Positions 55,610-64,000 of a stretch of 64,000 nt of DNA are shown here, in pieces; the first letter of the stretch is position 1, and every line of letters begins with the position of its first letter. The translations under genes and the position numbers were made by a program. The notes under the pieces are model-generated. The model worked only from the letters and a program-made list of their open reading frames with translations. It was not told the DNA's origin and did no database searches. This stretch comes from Flavobacteriaceae bacterium (GTDB taxonomy: Bacteria > Bacteroidota > Bacteroidia > Flavobacteriales > Flavobacteriaceae), in the NCBI GenBank assembly GCA_002862805.1, contig PKEA01000034.1, positions 1 through 64,000 of the forward strand, given 5' to 3'.

Positions 55610-57073
55610 TTATTTGTTTAGTTGGTTTAACATTTCCTTTACAATGAACATATCATCAAAATCATAGCGCACACCATTTATTTCTTGATACGTTTCATGT
55701 CCTTTGCCCGCAATAAGAATGATATCATTTTCATTGGCCAATTGACAAGCTGTTTTAATTGCTTGTTTTCTATCAGAAATAGACATTGTTTTTTTGAAGT
55801 TTTGAGGGTCCACTCCTTTTTCCATTTCTTCTATAATTGATTCTGGATTTTCAGTTCTTGGATTATCTGATGTAAAAATCACTTTATCACTTAAACTAGA
55901 AGCAATTTGTGCCATTACTGGTCTTTTTGTTTTGTCTCTATCGCCACCACAACCTACAACTGTGATTAACTGTTCATTTTTTGTACGAATATTTTCAATA
56001 GTGTTTAATACATTTTCTAATGCATCTGGCGTATGCGCATAATCTACAATTGCAGTTATTCTTCCTTTAGAAATTATATATTGAAAACGACCTGAAACAC
56101 TTTCTAATGTAGATAATAATCGAAGTGCTTCATTTTCTTCAACACCCAATTCGATAGCAGTTGCGAAAATGGCTAATAAGTTATACGCATTGAATGAACC
56201 TATTAACTTAGACCAAACTTCATTATTATTTAATTTCAGTAACAAACCTGTAAATTGATTTTCTAAAATTTGGGCTTTATAATCTGCATATGATTTTAAA
56301 GCATAAGTAACTCTCTTAGCTTTAGTATTTTGAAGCATAATTGCCCCATTTTTATCATCTATATTTGTTATTGCAAATGCCGATTTTGGCAATTGGTCAA
56401 AAAACACTTTTTTAACATCTCTATATTCAGCAAATGAACTATGATAATCTAAATGATCATGAGATAAATTGGTGAAAATTCCGCCTGTAAATTCTAAAGC
56501 TTCTGTTCTTTTTTGATGAATTCCATGAGAACTTACTTCCATAAAACAAAATTCACATCCTACCTCAATCATTTCATTTAAAAAACGATTAATTGTAATA
56601 GAATCTGGAGTAGTATGTGTTGCTTTATATTCAGTTTCATCAACCATTATTTTTACAGTAGAAAGCAACCCCACTTTATATCCTGCATTTTTAAACATTT
56701 GGTATAATAAAGACGCAATAGTCGTTTTACCATTTGTGCCAGTAACACCAACTAATTTTATTTTTTGAGAAGGATTATCGTAATAATTAGCCGCTATAAA
56801 AGCTAATGCTTCATTTGTATTTTTTACCTGAACATACGTAACACCATTTACAATAACACTTGGAAACTCTTCACATATTATAACAGAAGCTCCTAAGCTT
56901 AAAGCTTTTTCTATATAATCATGTCCGTTTGAATGCGATCCTTTTATTGCGACAAAAACATCATTTAATTCTACAGTTCTAGAATCGAATGTAATTTTAT
57001 TTACAGCAACATTAGTAGCGCCTTTAACAGCCTCTATACTTACTTTGTATAATATGTCTTTTAATATTTTCAC
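55610..57073 (-). CDS. murE: UDP-N-acetylmuramyl-tripeptide synthetase MurE
   Basis: 487 residues, GTG start. ATP motif GVTGTNGKTTIASL, the KGSHSNGHDYIEKAL region, and DNPRTE (SDNPRTENPESI), the motif typical of MurE that adds meso-diaminopimelate. Its start overlaps the ftsI stop (GTGA). No murF follows, unlike many clusters. Confidence 0.97.
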   Translation of the reverse strand: MKILKDILYKVSIEAVKGATNVAVNKITFDSRTVELNDVFVAIKGSHSNGHDYIEKALSLGASVIICEEFPSVIVNGVTYVQVKNTNEALAFIAANYYDNPSQKIKLVGVTGTNGKTTIASLLYQMFKNAGYKVGLLSTVKIMVDETEYKATHTTPDSITINRFLNEMIEVGCEFCFMEVSSHGIHQKRTEALEFTGGIFTNLSHDHLDYHSSFAEYRDVKKVFFDQLPKSAFAITNIDDKNGAIMLQNTKAKRVTYALKSYADYKAQILENQFTGLLLKLNNNEVWSKLIGSFNAYNLLAIFATAIELGVEENEALRLLSTLESVSGRFQYIISKGRITAIVDYAHTPDALENVLNTIENIRTKNEQLITVVGCGGDRDKTKRPVMAQIASSLSDKVIFTSDNPRTENPESIIEEMEKGVDPQNFKKTMSISDRKQAIKTACQLANENDIILIAGKGHETYQEINGVRYDFDDMFIVKEMLNQLNK

Positions 57074-59064
57074 TTTAGTTCTAGTATTATTACCTGGTTT
57101 TTTGAAATTTTTTCTCCAGCTTTTATTGATTGCATTTTAACTTTTCCGTTTCCTTTTACATTAACCGTCAAACCTAAGTTTTCAAGAAGTGCAATTGCAT
57201 CCATTGCAACCATTCCTTTTACATTAGGAATAAGCGAAGTTTCTTTTTGCGATTTTTTATAATAAGAAGCATAATTATCTTCTAGTGATTTTACTTTAGC
57301 ATCAATATTTTTGATGTGATTCGTTGGAGGCGAATCGGTATAAATTTTTTGAGCAATTCTTTTAAAAACTGGCCCTGCAACATCTGCACCATAATAACCT
57401 GCAGCAACATTTGGTTTATGAACCACCACAATACAAGAATATTTAGGCTGATCTGCAGGAAAATATCCTACAAACGATGAAACATAGTGTAATTTAGATT
57501 TGTCTCTATAATTAGCTTGTGCTGTACCTGTTTTTCCTGCCATAGAAAAGTCTTTAGAATACAGTTTTGAACCTGTTCCTCTTTTAACAACATTTTCCAA
57601 CACTTTTCTAACCTTAATTAAAGCTTCATCTGAAGCAATTTTAGGATGAATAATTTCTGTGTCAAACTTCTTAACAGTAGTACTCCATTCTTTAATTTCT
57701 TTTACAAACAAAGGTTTTACCATTACACCATCATTCGCAACAGCGTTATATAAAGACAATGTTTGTAATGGAGTTAATGAAACTCCGTATCCAAATGCCA
57801 TCCATGGCAATGAAACCCCACTCCAACCTTTAGTTCCCGGTTGATGAATTATAGGTTTACCTTCTCCAATTAATTGCAAGCCCAAAGGTTTATTTAACCC
57901 GTAACTATTAACTCTATCCACAAATTGCTTCGGATTGTCTTTATAAGCATCATAAACCGCTTGAACTAAAATAGTATTTGAAGAAACCTCAAAACCTTTC
58001 GCTAAAGATATTTTTCCGTAACCGCCTTTATGAGAATCTCTTACTTTTCTATTATAAAATTCAATAACACCACCGTTTGAATCGTACACACTACTTGTAT
58101 CTGCTTTTTTGTCGTCTAACAAAGCAATAAGATCTAATAGTTTGAAAGTTGAGCCTGGTTCATGAGATTCAGCTACTGCATAATTTTGAGTTTCATAGTA
58201 ACTTCCGTCTTTAGCTCTTCCTAAGTTTGAAATTGCTTTAACTTCACCTGTTTTTGTTTCCATTACTACTACACAACCATGGTCTGCTTCATAATACTCC
58301 AACTGCTTTAACAAAGCATGATGTGCAATATCCTGAATATAAACATCGATGGTCGAAATAATATCTAAACCATCTTGAGGTTCTAGCTCATTATTGTCGT
58401 TTATAGGCTTCCATTGATTTTTTGCAATTTTTTGCATCATTCGGTGACCGTTCGCTCCGTTTAAGTATTCTCTATAAGCATATTCTAAACCTTTTCCATT
58501 TGGAGTTCCATCATCATTTGTTCTTTCATAACCAATAGTTCTTTGCGCAACTTTGCCAATAGGATGTTCTCTAACTGTTTTTTGCTCTACAATTATTCCA
58601 CCTCTATAAGGGCCTTTTTTAAATAGCGGAAAGCTTTTAATACGTAAATAATCAGAATAACTTAATTCTCTTGCTACTAAAAAATATCTGTTTTTATTTG
58701 CCCTAGCTTTTTTTAGCTTACTTTCATAATACCCAGAACTTTTACCAAAATAAGAAGCAAGAGAATCACTTAATGCACTAATGTTTTCATTAAAATCATC
58801 ATTACTAGGCGACAAAGCATCGAAGCGAATTACATATTCTGGAATTGAAGTAGCCAACAAACTCCCATCTGAAGAATATACATTTCCTTTATTTGCAGGA
58901 ATAGTAAAGTTTCTAACCGTTCTTTCTTTAGCTAATTTTCTTAAACTATCACCTTCAACCCATTGAATGTTATTCAGTTTTATCATAACAAGAATAGCCA
59001 TCATAAACATTATGAAGACTACTAAATACATACGGTAAGAGACTTTTTTATCCGCTACTGCCAT
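57070..59064 (-). CDS. ftsI: Penicillin-binding protein FtsI (PBP3-type) with PASTA domain
   Basis: 664 residues. One N-terminal transmembrane helix (about 10-28), a dimerisation region, then the transpeptidase domain with SxxK in EPGSTFKLLDL, SxN in VSSNTILV and KTG in MAGKTGTAQ. A single PASTA domain ends it (IPNVKGMVAMDAIALLENLG). PASTA domains bind glycan or beta-lactams and are normal for Bacteroidota FtsI. It cross-links septal peptidoglycan. It overlaps ftsL-like by 10 bp and murE by 4 bp. Confidence 0.96.
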   Translation of the reverse strand: MAVADKKVSYRMYLVVFIMFMMAILVMIKLNNIQWVEGDSLRKLAKERTVRNFTIPANKGNVYSSDGSLLATSIPEYVIRFDALSPSNDDFNENISALSDSLASYFGKSSGYYESKLKKARANKNRYFLVARELSYSDYLRIKSFPLFKKGPYRGGIIVEQKTVREHPIGKVAQRTIGYERTNDDGTPNGKGLEYAYREYLNGANGHRMMQKIAKNQWKPINDNNELEPQDGLDIISTIDVYIQDIAHHALLKQLEYYEADHGCVVVMETKTGEVKAISNLGRAKDGSYYETQNYAVAESHEPGSTFKLLDLIALLDDKKADTSSVYDSNGGVIEFYNRKVRDSHKGGYGKISLAKGFEVSSNTILVQAVYDAYKDNPKQFVDRVNSYGLNKPLGLQLIGEGKPIIHQPGTKGWSGVSLPWMAFGYGVSLTPLQTLSLYNAVANDGVMVKPLFVKEIKEWSTTVKKFDTEIIHPKIASDEALIKVRKVLENVVKRGTGSKLYSKDFSMAGKTGTAQANYRDKSKLHYVSSFVGYFPADQPKYSCIVVVHKPNVAAGYYGADVAGPVFKRIAQKIYTDSPPTNHIKNIDAKVKSLEDNYASYYKKSQKETSLIPNVKGMVAMDAIALLENLGLTVNVKGNGKVKMQSIKAGEKISKNQVIILELK

Positions 59065-59414
59065 ATTTTTAACTTATCTATAAAACCTTTAGTTTCTTTT
59101 TTATTTGATTTAATTACAATTTTTGTTGGAGGAACCGAAGATGGAAAAATTAATTTTTCTTCCATTTTTTTAGAAACAGTTGATTCCATTTTTAACTTCA
59201 TTAATTCAGAACGCTTATCAACAAATTGAGATCTTTTTTCTTTAACCATATTAGTTAACTCGGTAATTCTATAATTTTTAGCATCGTATCTATGATTATT
59301 TGCAATCATAATCATTGCTAAAAAAACCAGAAATACAATAAATTTCCAGTTTTTCAACGCATCATCACTAACAAGAAATTTTGCTTTTAACAAACTATAA
59401 ACACCTTTTTTCAT
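59055..59414 (-). CDS. FtsL-like divisome protein
   Basis: 119 residues. One transmembrane helix (about 25-43, FIVFLVFLAMIMIANNH) followed by a coiled-coil-like stretch (RITELTNMVKEKRSQFVDKRSELMKLKMEST). The layout and the position between rsmH and ftsI match FtsL, though sequence identity to known FtsL is probably low. Start is the ATG at 59414, two codons inside a TTG. Confidence 0.85.
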   Translation of the reverse strand: MKKGVYSLLKAKFLVSDDALKNWKFIVFLVFLAMIMIANNHRYDAKNYRITELTNMVKEKRSQFVDKRSELMKLKMESTVSKKMEEKLIFPSSVPPTKIVIKSNKKETKGFIDKLKIWQ

Positions 59415-59420
59415 AGTCAA

Positions 59421-60323
59421 TTATTTTTTTTCAGCTACTCTTAACTTTGCACTTCTTGCTCTATTATTTATTTTTATTTCTTCGTTTGACGGAACAATTA
59501 ATTTTTCAATAGTTTTAAACGGAACTTCAAAATTTCCAAAAAAATCTTTTTCTGGCTCACCTTCAAACATTCCATTTTTCACAAAACGCTTAACCAATCT
59601 ATCTTCAAGAGAATGATATGAAATAACGCTCAACCTTCCTCCAACTTCTAAAATATCTAATGATTGCTCTAAAAATTCCTTTAAAACATCCATTTCTTGA
59701 TTAACCTCAATGCGAATTGCTTGATATATTTGAGCTAAAATTTTATTGCTTTTATGAGCAGGCAAAAACCGAGAAAGTACTTGTTTTAAAGTTTCAGAAC
59801 TTTTAATTTTACCTTCACTTCTATACGCTACAATTGCAGCCGCAAGTGCATTTGCATTTTTTAATTCACCATAATCAAAGAAAACCTTACTCAACTCTTT
59901 TTCTTCATAAGTATTAACAACATCATAAGCACTTAACTCTCCTTTTTGGCTCATTCTCATATCTAAGTCAGCCTCAAAACGAGTTGAAAAACCGCGCTCA
60001 GCAACATCAAATTGATGAGACGAAACTCCTAAGTCTGCAAGAATACCATCTACTTTTCTAATACCATGAAAACGAAGAAAACGTTTAATATTTCTAAAAT
60101 TTTCATTTATCAACAAGAATCGGGAATCGTCAATTGCATTTTCCAAAGCATCTTCATCCTGATCAAAAGCAATTAACCTTCCACCTTCGCCAAGACGCGA
60201 CATTATTTCTCTTGAATGACCACCACCACCAAAAGTAACATCTACATAAACACCGTTTGGTTTAATATTCAAACCATCAACTGTTTCTTTTAACAAAACC
60301 GGATTATGATATTCCATCTCCAT
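59421..60323 (-). CDS. rsmH: 16S rRNA (cytosine(1402)-N(4))-methyltransferase RsmH
   Basis: About 300 residues. It has YHNPVLLKETVDGL, a SAM-binding VDVTFGGGGHSREIMSRL, ADLGVSSHQFDVAERGFS and SYHSLEDRLVK, the MraW/RsmH set. It methylates C1402 of 16S rRNA. Starts at TTG 60329, ATG 60323 or ATG 60317 are possible; 60323 is used. It overlaps mraZ slightly. Confidence 0.96.
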   Translation of the reverse strand: MEMEYHNPVLLKETVDGLNIKPNGVYVDVTFGGGGHSREIMSRLGEGGRLIAFDQDEDALENAIDDSRFLLINENFRNIKRFLRFHGIRKVDGILADLGVSSHQFDVAERGFSTRFEADLDMRMSQKGELSAYDVVNTYEEKELSKVFFDYGELKNANALAAAIVAYRSEGKIKSSETLKQVLSRFLPAHKSNKILAQIYQAIRIEVNQEMDVLKEFLEQSLDILEVGGRLSVISYHSLEDRLVKRFVKNGMFEGEPEKDFFGNFEVPFKTIEKLIVPSNEEIKINNRARSAKLRVAEKK

Positions 60324-60774
60324 TTTCAAATAAATTACCCATTACTTCTTCTGCTAAATCTGCAAAATCATCAGTAGCATTATCTATTGCACTTTCATAC
60401 AAACCTTTATCCCAAATTTCAACAATATTAATCGCCGAAGACATTACTATATCTTTTTCAATTTTAGAAAAAACCAACAAATCTTTTGGTATTAACAACC
60501 TTCCTGCAGAATCAACTTCAATTGTTTTTACACCAGCAGTAAATCGTCTAATAAAATCATTATTCTTTTTCACAAAACGATTCAACTTATTCACCTTCAA
60601 CATCATTTCATTCCATTCCTTCATTGGATAAAGCTCCAAGCAAGGCTGAAACACAGAACGCTTCAGCACAAAACCATCCTCTAATGATTTGAACTGTTTT
60701 TTCAACGAAGTAGGAAGCATTAATCTTCCTTTCGCATCAACTTTACATTCGTATGTTCCTGTAATCGAATTCAA
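60304..60774 (-). CDS. mraZ: Transcriptional regulator MraZ
   Basis: 156 residues with two SpoVT/AbrB-like repeats: TGTYECKVDAKGRLMLPTSLKKQ and VKTIEVDSAGRLLIPKDL. MraZ binds direct repeats upstream of its own operon and controls cell wall/division genes. The start codon appears to be TTG (AAT TCG ATT ACA follow), which matches the usual MNxIxGTYECK start. First gene of the cluster, with a clear MraZ box upstream. Confidence 0.95.
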   Translation of the reverse strand: MNSITGTYECKVDAKGRLMLPTSLKKQFKSLEDGFVLKRSVFQPCLELYPMKEWNEMMLKVNKLNRFVKKNNDFIRRFTAGVKTIEVDSAGRLLIPKDLLVFSKIEKDIVMSSAINIVEIWDKGLYESAIDNATDDFADLAEEVMGNLFENGDGIS

Positions 60775-60800
60775 CTAAATGATTTTGTTTAGAATATGGA

Positions 60801-60808
60801 CAAATTTA
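60801..60808 (-). promoter_or_regulatory. -7 box of the dcw operon
   Basis: Minus-strand TAAATTTG (TAnnTTTG), with the MraZ box directly upstream. Leader of about 20 nt before the TTG at 60774. Confidence 0.7.
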
Positions 60809-60816
60809 AAAAATAT

Positions 60817-60845
60817 TTACCACAATTTACCACAAAAACCCACTT
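60817..60845 (-). promoter_or_regulatory. MraZ box: three GTGG repeats at 10-bp spacing
   Basis: On the minus strand GTGG occurs three times with exact 10-bp period (plus-strand CCAC at 60820, 60830 and 60840). The units read roughly AAAGTGGGTT, TTTGTGGTAA and ATTGTGGTAA. MraZ from other bacteria binds such phased repeats. They overlap the -33 region of the dcw promoter, which fits autorepression. Confidence 0.8.
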
Positions 60846-61121
60846 TGTTAATAAGTTTTCACACACATACCTAACGAATTACACCAAAATGAATATTAAC
60901 AGTACAGAATATCAGCACTAACAAAGAATTTAAAATTATTCGAAAACAAAAAAAAGAAACAATCAATTAGTCAAAAACAATCAAATATGTTGAAAACTAA
61001 TGGTTTAAAAAGAAGAATTTTAGAAATTACACCTCGTAATTAGTTTTATACAAATGCTTTCAAATCTTATATAATATCTTATATTTGTGAAAATTTCAGA
61101 ACCTTAATTTGAAATTATTTT
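60846..61121. other. Divergent intergenic region between mraZ and the hydrolase
   Basis: About 280 bp of AT-rich DNA between the MraZ box and the hydrolase start. I see the hydrolase -7 box (61080-61087) but no tRNA, small RNA hairpin or further repeats. Confidence 0.6.
61080..61087 (+). promoter_or_regulatory. Putative -7 box of the hydrolase-engB pair
   Basis: TATATTTG (TAnnTTTG), 34 bp before the ATG. No clear -33 TTG. Confidence 0.55.
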
Positions 61122-61877
61122 ATGCTAAAAAAAGACAAAAAATACACCTACTTTGAAGCCGGAGAAGGTAAGCCAATTATAATACTTCACGGTCTAATGG
61201 GAGGCTTGAGTAATTTTGATGGAGTAGCTAATTATTTTCCTAAAAAAGGATATAAAGTAATTATTCCTGAATTACCACTATACACGCAAAACATTTTAAA
61301 AACAAACGTAAAAGCTTTTTCTAAATATGTAAAAGATTTTATGATTCACTTAGGTATTGAAAAAGCAATTTTGGTTGGTAATTCACTTGGTGGACATATA
61401 GCTTTATATTTCGCAAAATCTTATCCTGAGTTAGTAAGAGGAATTGTTATCACTGGAAGTTCTGGCTTATACGAAAGCGCAATGGGTGAAAGTTACCCTA
61501 AAAGAGGTGATTACGAATACATTAAAAAGAAAGCTGAAGATGTATTTTACGATCCTAAAGTAGCTACAAAAGAGATTGTTGATGAAGTTTTTGCAACGGT
61601 AAATGACCGTATAAAATTACTAAAAACATTAACCATTGCTAAAAGCGCCATTAGACATAATATGGCAAAAGATTTACCAAAAATGCATGTAAAAGCTTGT
61701 ATTATTTGGGGCAGAAACGATAAAGTTACACCACCTGATGTCGCCGAAGAATTTAATAAATTATTACCTAATTCTGAGTTATATTGGATTGAAAAATGCG
61801 GCCATGCAGCCATGATGGAACATCCTGATCAATTCAATGAAATTTTAAATAATTGGTTAGTAAGCCATAAACTATAA
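61122..61877 (+). CDS. Alpha/beta hydrolase
   Basis: 251 residues. The oxyanion region HGLMGGLSNFD, the nucleophile elbow VGNSLGGH, the acid residue in WGRNDKVTPP and the catalytic His in KCGHAAMMEHP are all present. No signal peptide, so cytosolic. The substrate is not readable. It lies 34 bp upstream of engB on the same strand and is probably cotranscribed. Confidence 0.88.
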   Translation: MLKKDKKYTYFEAGEGKPIIILHGLMGGLSNFDGVANYFPKKGYKVIIPELPLYTQNILKTNVKAFSKYVKDFMIHLGIEKAILVGNSLGGHIALYFAKSYPELVRGIVITGSSGLYESAMGESYPKRGDYEYIKKKAEDVFYDPKVATKEIVDEVFATVNDRIKLLKTLTIAKSAIRHNMAKDLPKMHVKACIIWGRNDKVTPPDVAEEFNKLLPNSELYWIEKCGHAAMMEHPDQFNEILNNWLVSHKL

Positions 61878-61911
61878 AACACATTTAATTGTTGTTTTAA
61901 AAAATAAATAG

Positions 61912-62535
61912 ATGAAAATAAATACTGCTGAATTTGTAATAAGTAATTCTGAAGTTGATAAATGCCCTAACGAGCCTTTACCAGAATACGCTTTTATTGG
62001 TCGATCAAACGTAGGTAAGTCTTCTTTAATCAACATGTTGACAAACCATAAAAGTTTAGCAAAAACATCTGGAAGACCTGGAAAAACTCAATTAATCAAT
62101 CATTTTAAAATTAATTTGAATTGGTATTTAGTGGATTTACCTGGTTATGGTTATGCAAGAGTTTCTAAAAAAACAAAAGAAGTTTTTCAAAAATTCATTA
62201 CTGATTATTTTGAAAAAAGACAACAATTAGTTTGTGCATTTGTATTAATTGACATTAGACTTGAAGCGCAAAAAATTGATTTAGAATTCATTACTTATTT
62301 AGGTGAAACCGAAGTTCCGTTTTGTATTGTTTTTACCAAAGCAGACAAAATAGGAAAAGTAAAAGCGCAACAAAATGTTGCAGCTTACACTAAAAAACTA
62401 TTAGCTAATAATTGGGCAGAAATGCCTCAATATTTCATTACCTCATCAACAGATAAAACAGGAAGAGAAGAAATTCTTACTTATATTGACGAAATCAATC
62501 AAGTGGTTTTTAAAGAAAATGATAGTTTTATTTAA
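61912..62535 (+). CDS. engB: Ribosome biogenesis GTPase EngB (YsxC/YihA)
   Basis: 207 residues. G1 [11 protein letters not shown]2 region with [11 protein letters not shown]3 DLPGYG, G4 TKADK are all present. EngB helps assemble the 50S subunit. It shares a transcript with the hydrolase and ends at a strong terminator. Confidence 0.97.
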   Translation: MKINTAEFVISNSEVDKCPNEPLPEYAFIGRSNVGKSSLINMLTNHKSLAKTSGRPGKTQLINHFKINLNWYLVDLPGYGYARVSKKTKEVFQKFITDYFEKRQQLVCAFVLIDIRLEAQKIDLEFITYLGETEVPFCIVFTKADKIGKVKAQQNVAAYTKKLLANNWAEMPQYFITSSTDKTGREEILTYIDEINQVVFKENDSFI

Positions 62536-62556
62536 AACCAAAAAAATGCATATAAA

Positions 62557-62588
62557 AAAAGCCTAATCATTCAACAACTAGGCTTTTT
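62557..62588. terminator. Terminator between convergent engB and gldC
   Basis: AAAAGCCTA pairs with TAGGCTTTT over a 13-base loop, with A-rich left flank and T-rich right flank. Confidence 0.85.
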
Positions 62589-62611
62589 CTGTTTTCAACA
62601 AAATATAAATT

Positions 62612-62944
62612 CTATTTCGTCAATTCCATTTTTTCTGCGAAATAATCACAAAAATCTTTCATTGTTGCAGTCATTTTTTCATCGTCGGTTGCACGATTAA
62701 AAGTGTCTGACATTGCTACTAATGTTTGGTGAAAAAATTGTTTCATTTCGTCAACAGGCATGTCTTTTGTCCATAAGTCAATACGAAGCGTTTCTAATGC
62801 TTTAGAATCCCAAATTGAAACCATCATTGCTTTTGCTTCTTCATTGTCTACGCCGCCATCTTGTGCAGACCATTTTAATTTTTCTGGTATTCTATTTTCG
62901 TCTAATTCTACTACGAATTTTATTTCTGAAGTTGTATTTGCCAT
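62612..62944 (-). CDS. gldC: GldC, gliding motility protein
   Basis: 110 residues without signal peptide. The family pattern EIKFVVELDENRIPEKLKWSAQDGG and MSDTFNRATDDEKM is clear. GldC is a cytoplasmic accessory of gliding in F. johnsoniae that improves but is not strictly required for motility. It overlaps the gldB stop by one base (TAATG). Confidence 0.95.
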   Translation of the reverse strand: MANTTSEIKFVVELDENRIPEKLKWSAQDGGVDNEEAKAMMVSIWDSKALETLRIDLWTKDMPVDEMKQFFHQTLVAMSDTFNRATDDEKMTATMKDFCDYFAEKMELTK

Positions 62945-63900
62945 TACTTTGCTGGTTTGTATTTTGATTTATCGAATATTGTTTTTGCGTCTAATGCTAG
63001 CATTTCTTTTAATGAAGTATCGTTGTTTTCCATATAACTACGCACAATTTGCCAACCTAACCATTGACCTACTCTTCCAGGAGATTCGGCATCTAAACCT
63101 AAATAGAATTTAGAAAAAGGCGCATTGTTAATGAATCGAAATTCGTTTTTCATGTTAGCTTCAAACAAAATGTTGTTCTCTACAAAATAACTCCACATTT
63201 GGTATTCATTTTCTTTACACCATTGAATTTGAGAATCGGTATATGCAATTTTAGCCGCGTCAGAATAATCAGGCAACAACTTATCTTTTAGGTATAATTG
63301 TTTCCCTTTATAAATCATTAATGCCAATAAACTTCTATTGGTTGGTGGTGCAACTTTATTAAATGAAAAACTGTTTACTAAATCTGGTAAAATTTGATTT
63401 TCATCAAAACCTATTCTTTCATATTCTGGAAAATCTTTATAATAACGATGTTCTTTACCTAAATAGCAATCTAAAGCGACAATTGCTAAAGTATCAACAT
63501 AAATAGATTTTGCTTCTTTATCTACTTCGTTAATCAAAGTAATAACTCGCGGCGTTTTGTATTCTGGAAAATAATATTGGGCGTAACCAAATAATTTTGT
63601 CAAATCAGCTTCAAGCGGACCAACATTTGAATATTTATTTTGCACTTCGCCGTAAAGCTCTCGCAATAAAGGATTAGTTAATTTATTTACCCAAACCGTA
63701 TCTTCATTACCTTCAGGGAAAAAGAAAGGAAATTGAGCTTTAACTTTTGACAAATCTTCTGGTTTCGATTCGTAAAATATTTTATCGAATCGCTCGATAC
63801 TAAATTTTACAGGAATTTTAGCTACTTCTTCCTCCACTTTATCTTCTTTTTTACAAGAAAAAAATAAAACAACAAGACTTAAAATTAAAAGTTTCTTCAT
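62944..63900 (-). CDS. gldB: GldB, gliding motility lipoprotein
   Basis: 318 residues. The signal peptide ends in lipobox LFFSC (Cys16), so GldB is membrane-anchored. The conserved pattern includes KFSIERFDKIFYESKPEDL, FFPEG, FSFNKVAPPTNRSLLALMIYKGKQLYL and GRVGQWLGWQIVRSYM. It is required for gliding in F. johnsoniae. It precedes gldC. Confidence 0.95.
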   Translation of the reverse strand: MKKLLILSLVVLFFSCKKEDKVEEEVAKIPVKFSIERFDKIFYESKPEDLSKVKAQFPFFFPEGNEDTVWVNKLTNPLLRELYGEVQNKYSNVGPLEADLTKLFGYAQYYFPEYKTPRVITLINEVDKEAKSIYVDTLAIVALDCYLGKEHRYYKDFPEYERIGFDENQILPDLVNSFSFNKVAPPTNRSLLALMIYKGKQLYLKDKLLPDYSDAAKIAYTDSQIQWCKENEYQMWSYFVENNILFEANMKNEFRFINNAPFSKFYLGLDAESPGRVGQWLGWQIVRSYMENNDTSLKEMLALDAKTIFDKSKYKPAK

Positions 63901-63964
63901 AGAACTTCAATATTTATTTTTAATTTTATCAAAATTTAAAAGCTTATTTACAAGCTTAAAAACG

Positions 63965-63972
63965 CAAAGATA
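63965..63972 (-). promoter_or_regulatory. Putative -7 box of gldB-gldC
   Basis: Minus-strand TATCTTTG (TAnnTTTG), about 64 bp upstream of the gldB ATG. The expected -33 region shows no TTG. Confidence 0.5.
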
Positions 63973-64000
63973 CATTTATAGTATAATAAATTTTCATAAA

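Noticed and set aside
63940-63957. AAGCTT pair near gldB as regulatory hairpin
   Set aside because: The six-base arms are self-palindromic and flanked by unpaired A runs, so the structure is weak.

Overview
The window is a gene-dense, AT-rich chromosomal segment of a gliding member of the Flavobacteriia, most likely Flavobacterium or a close relative. The evidence is the complete gldKLMN type IX secretion/gliding core, gldB-gldC, a short primary sigma factor without region 1.1, exosortase XrtF, an arginase-like gene beside gldK, and many -7 boxes of the Bacteroidota form TAnnTTTG in place of TATAAT. No transposase, prophage, integrase or CRISPR array is visible. The region reads as core genome with a few accessory islets.

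Layout. 1-6.7 kb: end of an outer-membrane-type protein, a J-domain/KTSC protein, a DUF1761 membrane protein, a FemAB/GNAT-like protein, an ABC-F ATPase, a DUF983 protein and an FAD oxidoreductase. 6.8-15.2 kb (minus): topA, a degenerate arginase-fold gene and gldK-gldL-gldM-gldN. 15.3-21.9 kb (plus): miaB, an orphan sigma-54-type activator, lptE-like, a TPR-like gene, secG and groES-groEL. 21.9-29.3 kb (minus): a probable inorganic-carbon uptake cluster (small exported ORF, dabA, dabB, sulP, DUF2490). 29.4-32.5 kb (minus): HYC_CC_PP protein, TonB-dependent receptor and HMA protein, a probable metal module. 32.6-35.7 kb (minus): a beta-CASP nuclease coupled to an ATP-cone/Mrr-like nuclease, then the XrtF pair. 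35.8-43.0 kb (plus): GAF/free-methionine sulfoxide reductase-like, rpsO, pnp, an SLC12-like transporter, rpoD and rpe. 43.1-45.1 kb (minus): CBS protein, MtfA-like peptidase, tRNA-Arg and yqeY-like. 45.3-60.8 kb (minus): the division and cell wall (dcw) cluster mraZ-rsmH-ftsL-ftsI-murE-mraY-murD-ftsW-murG-murC-ftsQ-ftsA-ftsZ, without murF or ddl. 60.8-64 kb: hydrolase and engB (plus), then gldC and gldB (minus).

How the parts work together. GldK, L, M and N build the ring and proton-driven motor of type IX secretion, and GldB/GldC support gliding. The dcw cluster supplies peptidoglycan precursors and the divisome, and appears to be controlled from an MraZ box (three GTGG repeats at 10-bp spacing) upstream of mraZ. 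DabA/DabB with SulP should concentrate bicarbonate. The HYC_CC_PP/TonB/HMA trio probably handles a metal such as copper. The least explained pieces are the ATP-cone nuclease/beta-CASP operon, the arginase-fold protein lacking metal ligands between topA and gldK, and the hairpins and repeats around sulP.

Start codons were moved to internal positions where family comparison, spacing or promoters argued for it. Several genes appear to start with TTG or GTG. All functional calls rest on motifs read by eye, with no database search.
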